Positions 1 through 10,837 of a stretch of DNA of 64,000 nt are shown piece by piece. The first letter of the stretch is position 1. The number at the start of each line of letters is the position of its first letter. The notes under the pieces are model-generated. The model saw only the letters and a program-made list of their open reading frames with translations. It searched no databases and was not told where the DNA came from. Made by a program: the position numbers and the translations under genes. The stretch lies in the NCBI GenBank assembly GCA_002886105.1, contig CP025776.1, forward strand, positions 1,674,001-1,738,000. Reading direction: 5' to 3'. Origin of the DNA: Enterobacter sp. EA-1 (GTDB taxonomy: Bacteria > Pseudomonadota > Gammaproteobacteria > Enterobacterales > Enterobacteriaceae).

Positions 1-717
1 TTCCCTTGTTCCACCCGAGGGCGACGTTGATAATCCTGCGCATCCAGCAGCCCGTGTTTTTCCAGAAAACGACGCGCGGTCATAGGATAAGAGAGCGGCA
101 GGTTGGCGCGCTGCATGGTAATAGGGCGATAAAAATTAGCGTCCGCCCAGATGTACATCACATGGGTGGCGACAAAGGCGACGAAAAGAAAGCGGCGACG
201 GGTTTGGCATAATGGCGACGCCGGGTGAGGCTGCGCAGCTTTTGCCAGCTCCAGGGTCGCAAACAGCATCTCAATGAGCAGGATCACCGGCACGCTAATA
301 AACATCAGTTGCCAGTCCCGCGCCATCTCATTTTGATCCGGGTTAATCACCAGTTCCCAGACGACAGGGTTAAGGTGCAGATGGAAACGGGTAAAGACTT
401 CGCTATCGATAAGCAACAGCGTCATGCCGGCTGTCGCGAGGATCGCAGACAGCACCCGCATAAGCCGCTGCGACATCACAATAAAGGTCAGCGGAAAGAG
501 GATCAGCAAATAGGCGGCGAACACCAGAAAGCTGAAATGCCCGGCAATGCTCAGGTACGAATAGAGGCGACCGGAGAGCGTGGTGGGCCAGTCGGCGACG
601 AACAGATAGCGGCTACCCAGTACAATGGACAACAGAATGTTGAACAAAGCAAACCAGTGTCCCCAGCTAACCATCTGGGAGACTTTTTTCAAAGTAGCGC
701 TGACGATTCGTCACCAT
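1..717 (-). CDS. yejM: YejM/PbgA inner-membrane lipid A homeostasis sensor, N-terminal part
   Basis: Only the N-terminal ~235 codons lie in the window; the gene runs off the left edge. The start ATG (715-717) opens MVTNRQRYFEK, as in the YejM/PbgA (LapC) family. Hydrophobic helices follow, then the LVINPDQNEMARDWQ stretch. In E. coli this essential protein senses periplasmic LPS and restrains LapB/FtsH-driven LpxC degradation through its membrane domain. The reading frame breaks in the six-T run at 683-688 and further on. A one-base correction in that run restores KVSQMVSWGHW, so the break looks like a sequencing error. It lies just downstream of yejL in the same direction, as in E. coli. Confidence 0.93.
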
Positions 718-735
718 AAACTGTCGATATTTCCC

Positions 736-962
736 TTAATGCGCTTTGTCGTCGCCAATTGACGATTGTAACGCCTGAGCAAACGACTTTGCGATAGCCT
801 GACGCTGCGCAGGGGCGACGCTGGTATTAATCAGGTTCGTCACCATATTGCCCAAGACCATCAGGGACAGATCGGTCGGCGTTTTGTGTTTTCCAGCACG
901 CTGGCAAGCTCACTGAGCAGTTGTTCAACGTGTTCATCGCTGTAACGGGAGATTTGTGGCAT
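736..962 (-). CDS. yejL: YejL family small conserved protein
   Basis: This small cytoplasmic protein of unknown function is about 75 residues in E. coli. It is recognised by its start [16 protein letters not shown] and by the C-terminal part with [19 protein letters not shown]. The ATG is at 960-962 and the TAA at 736-738. The 227-bp length is one base short of 75 codons plus stop. The missing base sits in the A-run encoding LEKHK near 885, and restoring it rejoins the frame. The gene lies 18 bp upstream of yejM in the same direction and diverges from yejK. Confidence 0.88.
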
Positions 963-1098
963 AAATCGACATCAGTTTGTGTGTTCATGAAAGGGCAACA
1001 TATTACCGTAGCAACAGCTTTTTTCTGCTTTTTTATCTGCTGTTGCACAGTCGCGTTGGTGGTGGTTGGAATACCGCGGTCTAAAAGGAGAGTTTATC

Positions 1099-2110
1099 AT
1101 GAGTCTGGATATCAACCAGATTGCCCTGCATCAGCTTATCAAACGCGATGAGCAAACCCTCGAGCTGGTGCTGCGCGATTCTTTGCTGGAACCTACCGCG
1201 CCTGTTGGAAGAGATGGTCGAAGAGCTGCACCGGGTGTATAGCGCAAAAAATAAAGCTTACGGCCTGTTTAACGAAGAGAGTGAGCTGGCGCAGGCCCTG
1301 CGTTTGCAACGCCGAGGGTGAAGAGGAGTTTCTCGCCTTCAGCCGTGCGGCGACCGGGCGTTTACGTGATGAACTGGCGAAATATCCGTTTGCTGATGGC
1401 GGTATTGTCCTGTTTTGCCACTACCGTTACCCCGGCGGTGGAATATCTGCTGGTGGCGGTGCTGAACAACTTAAGCAGTATGCGCGTTAACGAGAATCTG
1501 GATATCAGCTCCACGCACTATCTTGATATTAATCATGCGGATATTGTGGCCCGTATCGATTTAACCGAGTGGGAAACGAACCCGGAGTCAACCCGTTACT
1601 TAACCTTCCTGAAAGGGCGGGTAGGGCGCAAGGTTGCCGATTTCTTTATGGATTTCCTTGGTGCCAGCGAAGGGCTGAACGCCAAAGCGCAAAACCGCGG
1701 TTTGTTGCAGGCGGTGGATGACTTTACCGCGCAGGCGGAACTGGATAAATCAGAGCGTCAGACCGTGCGCCAGCAGGTCTATACCTATTGCAACGAACAG
1801 CTGCAGGCGGGTGAGGAGATTGAATTAGCCTCGCTTTCAAAAGAACTGGCGGGCGTGAGCGAAGTGAGTTTCGAAGAGTTTACCGCCGGTCAGGGCTATG
1901 AGCTGGAAGAGAGCTTCCCGGCGGATCGCAGCACCTTGCGACAGCTTACCAAGTACGCGGGCAGCGGCGGCGGTCTCACCATCAATTTCGATGCATTACT
2001 GCTCGGCGAGCGTATTTTCTGGGGATCCGGCGACCGACACGCTGACCATTAAAGGTACGCCGCCAAACCTGCGCGACCAGTTGCAGCGCCGTTTTAACGG
2101 CGGAAAATAG
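1099..2110 (+). CDS. yejK: Nucleoid-associated protein YejK (NdpA)
   Basis: YejK/NdpA is a nucleoid-associated protein of about 335 residues. The start is [18 protein letters not shown], with an AAAGGAG ribosome site 8 bp upstream. The frame then moves four times (near 1200, 1310, 1430 and 2022), each by an extra base. Together these account for the length being 4 bp over 1008. Segments such as [20 protein letters not shown] and the end [13 protein letters not shown] match the family. It diverges from yejL and converges on rplY. All four shifts are net insertions in otherwise perfectly conserved sequence, so I treat the gene as intact. Confidence 0.93.
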
Positions 2111-2158
2111 CCTGTGAATCCTGCCCGCAAGGGCGGGTTTCAGTGAAGTGCAGAGTAT

Positions 2159-2185
2159 AAAAAAAACCCCGCCGTGGCGGGGTTT
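2159..2185 (-). terminator. Rho-independent terminator of rplY
   Basis: A perfect 10-bp stem (AAACCCCGCC / GGCGGGGTTT, 2164-2173 and 2176-2185) lies between the convergent yejK and rplY genes. On the minus strand it is followed by eight Ts, the form expected for termination of rplY transcripts. It begins 19 bp past the rplY stop. Confidence 0.9.
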
Positions 2186-2203
2186 CTTCAACTTTGTCGG
2201 CGA

Positions 2204-2489
<286 letters not shown>

Positions 2490-2614
2490 TTAAATCTCTC
2501 TTAAATAGATCCTGTTACAGGCGACCCAGCAACAGGCAGATGATCGGCTTTCGCGGATGCAAAAGCGGGCGGTATTCTATCCCCGAATACCCGATACATC
2601 AATCAAAAGCGCGT

Positions 2615-4371
2615 TTATCCGCGTAATTCATATGCCCGACGAAAGCGACCTTCATAATCGAAGACTTTTCCCGCACTTGCCAGAACTGCCCCTTGAGGCG
2701 CGCTACCACAAAAATCCGGGTGTCGTAGCAGTGCCTGTTGCGCGACGATATCCGTGGCAACAATCCAGCGCAGCGGTACGCCAGTGCGTGCGGGTATGTG
2801 GGCGAATGAACAGTTGTTCGAAAGCGGTGCGCTGAGCGGCGGTTTGCAGACGGAAGCGCTCACTGACATCCGCGCCGTCTTCGTCGTAGTAGGTGATTTT
2901 CAGCCATTCACCTTTCGCATCCGCCCCTTGTTGTAATGTCATCCCACTACAGCGCAGTACCAGCGCATCCTTGAGCTTCAGCGCCGCTTTCAGCATATCG
3001 TCGGGATCAACCAGCACGCAGTCGCAGCTGCGGCAGCGGCGGCAATGTCATTTTCCGCATTACATTGCGGGCAGTTTTTAAAGCGAAAGCGATAATCACA
3101 CTGCTCCCGATGGCCTTCATCATCTTCCAGCCAGCCCTCGCAACGGCGGCCAAAATGCTCGATCAGCGTGCCATCGGCAGTGGTTTTCCCCCAGAATGTG
3201 TTGGCAAAACCGCAACCGGGGCAGAACACCTGTACCGGAACATTGTCGCTTTTGCCTTTGGGTGCACCCAATTTCCGGCGCGTAGAGATCGTGCGGGTTG
3301 CCTGCGTAATCCGTGATCAGGCAGTCGGTTTTCCGGCGCCAGCCGCAGACCGCGCCCGACGATTTGCTGATACAGGCTGACAGACTCCGCTGGACGTAAA
3401 ATGGCAATCAGATCAACATGCGGCGCATCGAAGCCGGTGGTCAGCACCGACACATTAACCAGAAAACGAAACTGTTGTTGTTTAAACGCCGCGATCAACG
3501 CATCGCGTTCCGGGCCGGCAGTATCACCGGTGATAAGCGCGGCGTCATTAGCGGGCAGCAGGCCGGTAATCTCTTTGGCATGTTCAACGGTGGCGGCAAA
3601 GATCATTACCCCTTTGCGCGTCTGCGCAAATTCAACGATCTGGCTGACAATATGCGGGGTAATGCGTTGCTGTTTTTCAGCTCGCGGTTCAGATCCGCTT
3701 CACTGAACAGACCGTTGCTCTGCGCCTGCAGACGGCTGAAATCGTACTGCACCACGGGCATATCCAGCCGCTCCGGCGGAGTAAGATAGCCGTGTTTAAT
3801 CATATAGCGCAGCGGAAGCTCATAAATGCAGTCGCGGAACAGTGCCTTTTCGTCGCCGCGCACCATCCCATGATAATGAAAACGGTAAATCCAGCCTTTA
3901 CCCAGACGGAAGGGGGTTGCCGTTAAACCGAGCAGACGTAAGTGGGGATTTACTTCGCGCAGATGCGCCAGGGATTTGTTGGTACTGGCTGTCGTCATCG
4001 TCACTGATACGGTGGCACTCATCTACCACCAACAGTGAAAACTCGCCCTGAAACTGCGCCAGTTGCGCGCCACGGATTGCACGCTGCCGAACACCACTTT
4101 ACCGTGACTCTGTTTACGCTTTAACCCGGCGGCGAAGATATCCGCTTCCAGCCCAAGCGCAACATACTTGGCGTGGTTTTGCGCCACCAGTTCTTTGACA
4201 TGCGCCAGCACCAGCACGCGACCGCGCGCCAGACGAGCCAGTTCGGCGATCACCAGTGCTTTTCCCGGCGCCGGTTGGCAGTACGATGACCGCAGGTTCA
4301 GCATGTTGACGAAAATGGGCGAGGGTGGCGTCCACCGCTTCGCGTTGGTAAGGGCGCAGCGTAAAAGTCAT
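2615..4371 (-). CDS. radD: RadD (YejH) DEAH/DExH-box repair helicase-like ATPase
   Basis: RadD is a superfamily 2 ATPase of about 586 residues that works in recombination and double-strand-break repair alongside RecA and SSB. The start is [20 protein letters not shown]. Walker A reads PTGAGKS, the Walker B box reads DECHR (near 4020), and motif VI reads [12 protein letters not shown]-terminal zinc-ribbon pairs are visible as [13 protein letters not shown] and CPQCNAEND. The gene ends [15 protein letters not shown]. At least five frame changes break it, all inside conserved sequence. It diverges from rsuA across a 150-bp gap. Confidence 0.93.
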
Positions 4372-4521
4372 TGTCTCCAATAAGGTTGCAGATAGACGGC
4401 GCATAGTATGCCACGAATCTTTCCCTTGAGCGGTGTGTGATGACCGCTATACTACTCCACGTTTATAACGTCTTTTTGGGCATCATGCCCGCATCCAGCA
4501 CCATACAGGCTAAAAAACTTC

Positions 4522-5229
4522 ATGCGACTTGATAAGTTTATCGCTCAGCAACTTGGCGTCAGCCGCGCCATTGCCGCGCGTGAAATCCGTGGACAGCGCG
4601 TTACCGTCGATGGCGAGATTGTGAGAGATACCGCGTTTAAACTGCAACCCGAGCACGATGTTGAATACGATGGCAACGCCCTCGTTCAGCAAACTGGCCC
4701 GCGTTACTTTATGCTGCACAAACCGGAAGGTTACGTCTGCTCAACGGACGACCCGGATCATCCGACAATCCTCTATTTCCTCGATGAACCCGTCGCGCAT
4801 AAGCTCCATGCCGCAGGTCGTCTGGATATCGACACCACCGGTTTGGTGCTGATGACCGATGACGGTCAATGGTCGCACCGCATCACGTCGCCGCGCCATC
4901 ATTGTGAAAAAACCTATCTGGTTACCCTGGAATCGCCGGTGAGCGACGACACGGCGGAACAATTTGCCCGTGGCGTACAGTTGCATAATGAAAAGATCTC
5001 ACCAAACCCGCTGTGCTGGAGGTGGTGACGCCGAACCAGGGTTCGTCTGACCATCAGCGAAGGCCGCTACCATCAGGTTAAACGCATGTTTGCCGCCGTT
5101 GGCAATCATGTTGTGGGGCTGCATCGCGAACGTATTGGTGCGATTGCGCTGGATGCGGATCTGGAGCCCGGCGAGTATCGTCCACTGACGGAAGATGAAA
5201 TTGCCAGTGTGGGCATGCCCTCACGCTAA
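4522..5229 (+). CDS. rsuA: 16S rRNA pseudouridine-516 synthase RsuA
   Basis: RsuA converts U516 of 16S rRNA to pseudouridine. An N-terminal S4 domain ([16 protein letters not shown]) is followed by the synthase domain. The catalytic aspartate lies in [21 protein letters not shown], about residues 100-120. Frame is lost near 5000 (one A missing after LHNEK) and regained at about 5041 (an extra G). The two changes cancel, and the total of 708 bp matches about 235 residues. The end reads [12 protein letters not shown]. It lies 15 bp before bcr. Confidence 0.93.
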
Positions 5230-5244
5230 TATCAGGAGACTGAC

Positions 5245-6437
5245 GTGACCTCAAGGCCACACTCTTCGTTGAGCATTGTGTTTATTCTCGGCCTGCTGGC
5301 GATGTTGATGCCACTGTCCATCGATATGTACCTGCCTGCGCTGCCCGTGATTGCTGAGCAGTTCGGCGTACCGGCCGGCAGTGCGCAAATGACGTTGAGC
5401 ACCTATATTCTGGGGTTTGCGGTCGGTCAGTTGCTCTATGGACCGATGGCTGACAGCATCGGTCGTAAGCCGGTTATTCTCGGCGGAACACTGATTTTTG
5501 CGGCAGCGGTAGTGGCCTGCGCGCTGGCGCAAAGTATTGATCAGTTAATCACCATGCGTTTTTTCCACGGTCTTGCCGCCGCTGCGGCAAGCGTGGTGAT
5601 TAATGCCCTGATGCGCGATATCTACCCGCGGGAAGAGTTCTCGCGCATGATGTCGTTTGTCATGCTGGTCACCACCATCGCTCCGTTACTGGCGCCAATG
5701 GTGGGTGGCGCGGTGCTGATTTGGTTCAGCTGGCATGCGATTTTCTGGATCCTCGCCATTGCTGCGTTGCTGGCCTCAGCGATGATTGCCTTTTATTCGC
5801 GAAACGCTGCCGGTGGAAAAACGGCATAAGTTCCATTTGCGTACGACGATAGGCAACTTTGCTTCGCTGTTTCGTCATAAACGCGTGCTGAGCTACATGC
5901 TGGCGAGCGGTTTCAGCTTTGCCGGGATGTTCTCGTTTCTGAGCGCCGGGCCGTTCGTCTATATCCAGATCAACCACGTTTCGCCGCAGAATTTCGGCTA
6001 CTACTTTGCGCTGAATATTGTCTTTCTGTTTGTCACGACCATTATTAATGGCCGTATTGTTCGCCGCGTGGGGGCATTAAACATGTTCCGCAGTGGGCTG
6101 TGGGTACAGTTTGTCATGGCGCTGTGGATGGTCGTGACGGCGCTGCTTGATGTTGGTTTCTGGTCGCTGGTGCTTGGTGTGGCGGCATTTGTGGGTTGTG
6201 TCTCGCTGGTCGCCTCTAACGCTATGGCCGTCATTCTTGATGAGTTTCCACATATGGCGGGGACGGCGTCTTCCCCGGCCGGAACCTTCCGTTTTGGCAT
6301 TGGCGCGATCGTCGGCGCACTGCTGTCGATGGCGACCTTTAACTCTGCCCCGGCCGATGATTTGGTCCATCACGTTTTGCGCAACCAGCTCCATTCTCTT
6401 CTATCTCTATGCCAGTCGCGGTAAAAAACCGGCGTAA
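5245..6437 (+). CDS. bcr: Bcr/CflA-type MFS drug exporter
   Basis: This is a 12-helix major facilitator protein, whose E. coli relative exports bicyclomycin and sulfonamides and transports cysteine. GTG at 5245 is taken as start because it follows AGGAG and gives [21 protein letters not shown]. The DHA1 motif A region reads [17 protein letters not shown]. Two frame changes, near 5795 (KETLP region) and 6350 (NSAWPMIW), split it into three pieces. The protein ends [11 protein letters not shown] hairpin terminator follows directly. Confidence 0.93.
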
Positions 6438-6449
6438 CCCCTCACCACA

Positions 6450-6472
6450 GGGAGCGAAAACGCTCCCTTGTT
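6450..6472 (+). terminator. Terminator after bcr
   Basis: A GGGAGCG-AAAA-CGCTCCC hairpin followed by TTGTTT lies 13 bp past the bcr stop, consistent with a Rho-independent terminator. Confidence 0.8.
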
Positions 6473-6772
6473 TGATGCATATCAACTTAGACTGACATAC
6501 CTTCAGACATGTTTGTTTATTTTATGTAAAATCCATTTATGTAAAAAAGTCACACTATTGTAGTGAAAAGGTTGAGTTAGATCGCAGAAACGGGTACATA
6601 TACCCCGAAAGTCGGCCCGCCGCTTAGCCATTAAAACCCTGATAAATGAGCGGCCAGCCCTCACGCTACGCAGGATTTGACCTTTTCTGCGAGGTTGACA
6701 GGACGATTTGTCAATAGTGTGTTAATATAAATGTAAAATATTTGTGAAGTAAAAGTGCTTCGGGGAAAGAAA
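6473..6772. other. Intergenic region bcr-yejG
   Basis: About 300 bp without a recognisable gene. It is AT-rich, especially 6510-6560 and 6715-6750, and probably carries the yejG promoter and leader. I see no confident -35/-10 pair, RNA gene or operator. A short CACTA/TAGTG inverted repeat sits near 6552. Confidence 0.5.
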
Positions 6773-7119
6773 GTGAATACATTCCAGCTCTCCATCATCC
6801 ACCGCCTGCCCCAGTGCTATCGCTGGCTGGAGGGTTTTGCAGGCGCAAAGTTGAACCGATTCCGCAAAACGGTCAGTCTGCGGATGACAGCCTTGTGGCA
6901 TTGAAACTGCTGAGTCCGGACGGCGACAACGCCACCGGCCGGTAATGCACAAACTCAGCCGGGCATTGAGCGATATCGAAGTGGATTGCTCGGTACTGGA
7001 ATGCGAAGGCGAACCGTGCCTGTTCGTTAACTGCCGGGGATGAGTTTGCCGCGACCTGTCGCCTGAAAAACTTCGGCGTTGCCATCGCGGAACCGTTCTC
7101 TGGTCAGAACCCTTTCTGA
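6773..7119 (+). CDS. yejG: YejG family conserved protein
   Basis: YejG is a conserved protein of about 114 residues; the E. coli member has been linked to aminoglycoside tolerance, and its mechanism is not established here. GTG at 6773 gives [17 protein letters not shown], aligned to the family start and preceded by a GGGGAAAG purine run. Later blocks [31 protein letters not shown] and [18 protein letters not shown] are spread over different frames. The length is 2 bp over 345, so two net insertions (near 6937 and 7035) explain it. It converges on yejF. Confidence 0.85.
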
Positions 7120-7122
7120 ACG

Positions 7123-8701
7123 TCAGCTTAATGCGAGAAGCTGGCGTGTATAAGCCTGCTGAGGCTCGCTAAAGACACGCCGACACTCTCCCTGTTCAAC
7201 GACTTCCCCTTGTTTCCAGCACAATCACGGTGACATAATGCGCGCACCACGTGCAGATCGTGGCTGATAAAGATATACGCCAGCCGGTGCGTCTCCTGTA
7301 GCGATTTCAGCAGCGTGAGGATTTGCGCCTGCACGGTGCGATCCAGCGATGACGTGGGTTCATCCAGAATGATCAGTTCCGGTTTGAGGATCAGGGCGCG
7401 GGCAATGGCAATGCGCTGGCGCTGACCTCCCGAGAACTCGCCGGGGGAAACGACGCCGGGTTTCCCGGATCCAGCCCTACTTCCTGCATCACCTCAATCA
7501 CCCGTTGCTCACGGGCGCTACGCGTCAGCTCTGGCTGATGAACGCGCAAACCCTCTTCAATAATTTGCTGCACATTCAACCGCGGGTTGAGCGCGGAGTT
7601 GGGATCCTGGAAACACCACCTGAATCCGGTGCCGTACCGGCAGCATCTGCTTGCGGTTCCACTGGTGCAGTGGTTTGCCGTCGAAGAGGATGGCACCGCG
7701 TGAGGCGACCAGACGCAGCAGGGCAAGGCCGGTGGTGCTTTGCCCGAGCCTGACTCGCCAACCAGCCCCAGTGTCTCGCCGGGGCGCAAGGTAAAGCTGA
7801 TATTCTTCACCACCGGGTTGTGGTCAACCACGCGACGCAGGATCCCTTTACGCACCGGGAAGCTCACGGCAAGATTTTCCACCTGCAGCAGCGGCTGCGC
7901 AGGGCAACAGGCTCCCCACTGGGTTCGCTATTGATCAGTTTTTGCGTATACGCATGCGCCGGGGCAGTGAACAACGCCCGGGCACTATTTTGTTCGACAC
8001 ATTTCCCGTTTTGCATTACCGCAACGTTATCCGCCAGCTTGCGTACGATACTCAGGTCGTGGGTAATAAACAGCAAACCCATATTCAGTTCATCGCGCAG
8101 TTCACGCAGCAGCGCCGGGATCTGCGCCTGTACGCTCACATCGAGTGCCGTGGTGGGTTCATCGGCAATCAGCAGTTCCGGGCGTGTTAACACGGCCATG
8201 GCGATCATCACGCGCTGGCGTTCACCGCCGGAAAGCTGGTGTGGAAAATCGCCCAGTCGTGCACGGGCATTGCGGATCCCGACGCGTTCCGGGCAATCGA
8301 GAATTTCCGCCCGCGCCGCTTCCCGCCGCATACCGCGATGCAGCGACAGCACTTCATAAAGCTGTTTTTCCAGCGTATGCAGAGGGTTAAGGGAAACCAT
8401 CGGCTCGGAAAATCATGGCGATTTTATTGCCGCGCACGCCGCGTAGCGTTCTTTCGCTGGCGTGCAGCAACGATTCGCCATGAAACAGAATATCGCCGGA
8501 AGGATATTCCACGGGAGGAGAAGGCAGCAAACGCAGGATCGATAACGCACTGACGCTTTTACCGGAGCCGGATTCGCCGACCAGCGCCAGCGTTTCGCCC
8601 GCATCAATGCGCAGCGATAAATCGCTGACCACCGTTCGCAGCGTATTCTGCTGGCGAAAAGCAACGGTCAGGGAATCAATAGTCAGCAGGGGAGACGTCA
8701 T
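7123..8701 (-). CDS. yejF: YejF dual ATPase of the YejABEF peptide ABC importer
   Basis: This fused ATPase has two ABC domains and powers oligopeptide and microcin C uptake through YejBE. Domain 1 shows Walker A GESGSGKS (about 8560), signature [14 protein letters not shown] (about 8200) and Walker [13 protein letters not shown]. Domain 2 repeats these with GESGSGK (about 7750), [14 protein letters not shown] and a DEPTSSLD-type box (about 7350). It starts [15 protein letters not shown] and ends [11 protein letters not shown]. At least five frame changes break it. The yejE stop lies one base before its ATG, so the two are probably translated together. Confidence 0.94.
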
Positions 8702-8702
8702 C

Positions 8703-9728
8703 TTACACCGCCTTATTAGGATCAAACGCGTCGCGCACCGCTTCGCCAATAAAAAATCAGCAGCGAAAGCAGCAGGGCGGTGGAAATAAAAGCGGCGATA
8801 CCGAGCCGTGGCGGGCGCCTGTAAATTGTTTTTCCCCTGAGCAGCAGTTCGCCCAGCGACGGAGAACCCAACGGCAGGCCGAAGCCGAGAAAATCGAGCG
8901 ACGTCAGGGTGGCGACCGAGCTGCACAAAATAAACGGCAGTAGAGTTAAGGTGGCGACCATGGCGTTGGGGGAGCATATGGCGCAGCATAATGCCGCGAT
9001 CGCTCACGCCCAGCGCCTGTGCGGCACGGATGTAATCAAAGTTACGTGTGCGCAGGAATTCGGCGCGCACCACGCTGACCAGCGCCATCCAGCCAAACAA
9101 TACCGTGATGCCTAACAACCACCAGAAACCGGGTTGGATTACGCTGGAGAGCAGAATTATCAGGAATAGTGTCGGCATTCCTGACCACACCTCAATAAAA
9201 CGCTGCCCCCAGAGATCAATTTTGCCGCCGTAATACCCCCTGTATTGCACCGGCCAGCACGCCGATCACGCTGGAACAGAAGGTCAGCATCAAGCCGAAC
9301 AGCAAGGAGATCCGGGTACCATAGAGAATGCGCGCCAGTACGTCGCCGCCGTTAGCGTCGGTGCCGAGCCAGTTTTTGCTGGAAGGGGCAGAGGGAAAGG
9401 GTTCCGTGGTGGCATAGTTAATGCTGCGCGCGCCAAAACGCACGGGCGCCCACAGTGTCCAGCCGTGTTCATCGAGCTGTTTACGTAGCCACGGATCCTG
9501 ATAATCCGCCGGTGTGGCAAAAGGACCGCCAAAATCGCTCTCGCTGTAATTGATGAGCGCTGGCGCAAACCATTTCGTAGCGCACCAGCAGTGGCTTGTC
9601 GTTGGCCACCAGCTCTGCGCAGAGGCTGAGGATAAAAATCACCAGAAAGATCCACAATGACCAGTATCCGCGACGGTTGTGACGAAAACGCAGCCAGCGG
9701 GCCCGTTGACGTAGCTTAATTGAATCAT
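8703..9728 (-). CDS. yejE: YejE permease of the peptide ABC importer
   Basis: This is an inner-membrane permease of the DppC/OppC type with an N-terminal helix (RRGYWSLWIFLVIFIL) and five further helices. The coupling-helix (EAA) motif region is FDYIRAAQALGVSDRGIMLRHMLPNA. The length, 1026 bp, equals the 341-residue E. coli protein, although several compensating frame changes occur. The ATG at 9726-9728 overlaps the yejB stop as ATGA. It ends DAFDPNKAV and is followed at once by yejF. Confidence 0.93.
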
Positions 9729-10828
9729 CAGCGCCCCTCAAAATCGATACGCGGATCCACCAGCGTATAACTGATATCACTGAGAATATTCAGCAGCAGG
9801 CCAATCAGAGTGAAAATATAGAGCGTGCCGAACATCACCGGGTAATCCCGGGAGACCGTCGCTTCGTAGCCCAGCAGGCCAAGACCGTTAAGGGAGAAAA
9901 TCACCTCGATCAACAGCGAACCGGTAAAAAACATGCTGATAAAGGTCGCCGGGAAACCCGCAATCACCAACAACATGGCGTTGCGAAACACGTGTTTACG
10001 CATGATATTGCGTTCGCTCACGCCTTTGGCGCGGGCGGTGACCACATACTGTTTACGGATCTCATCAAGAAACGAGTTTTTGGTCAGCATGGTCAATGCG
10101 GCGAAACCGCCAATCACCGTCGCCAGTACCGGCAGGGTGATATGCCAGAGATAATCCAGCGCCTGTTTGTACCACGGCAGGGCGTCGAAATTGCTTGAGG
10201 TGGAGCCCGCGTAAGGGAAAAGATCGTAGTAGCTGCCGCCGGCAAAAAAAACAATCAGCAGGATAGCAAACAGAAACGCCGGGATAGCGTAACCGACAAT
10301 GATCAGCGCGCTGCTCCAGATATCAAAGCGGCTCCCGTTGTACACCGCTTTGCGAATGCCAAGGGAATCGACACCAGATAAATAATCAGCGTTCCCCACA
10401 GCCCCAGCGTTATCGACACCGGCATGCTGTCTTTGATCAGTTGCAGCACCGATGCGCTGCGGAACAGACTATTACCAAAGTCGAAGCGCAGATAATCCCA
10501 CAACATTTTGAAATAGCGCTCATGCAACGGTTTATCGAAACCGTAGCGCTGTTTTATCTCTTCAATAACCTGCGGATCCAGACCGCGCCCGCCGCGATAG
10601 TGGCTGTCATTGCTTAGCGCGTCGCCCACACCGGTGCGGGCGTGCGTGGCGCCCATTCCACCGCCGCTGCTGCCCGGCATCGCGCCCTTATCGCCAAACT
10701 CAATGGCGGCAATTGCACTGGTCGACTGGGCCGCCCGGCGCGATTTGCACAATAAAAAAGTTAATGGTGATGATCGCCCAAAGGGTGGGGATTATCAGTA
10801 ATAAACGCCGAATGAAATACGCGCCCAT
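9728..10828 (-). CDS. yejB: YejB permease of the peptide ABC importer
   Basis: This DppB/OppB-type permease of about 364 residues starts [21 protein letters not shown], a typical signal-anchor helix. It carries the EAA-loop sequence [20 protein letters not shown] and ends [14 protein letters not shown]. Frame changes fall near 10370 ([11 protein letters not shown]), 10210 and in the first 100 codons. It follows yejA by 9 bp with an AAGGAGA ribosome site, supporting one yejABEF transcript. Confidence 0.93.
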
Positions 10829-10837
10829 CCCTTCTCC

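Noticed and set aside
225-719. 164-codon plus-strand open frame opposite yejM
   Set aside because: It is the antisense of a conserved gene and has a low-complexity His/Gln/Arg-rich composition typical of shadow frames.
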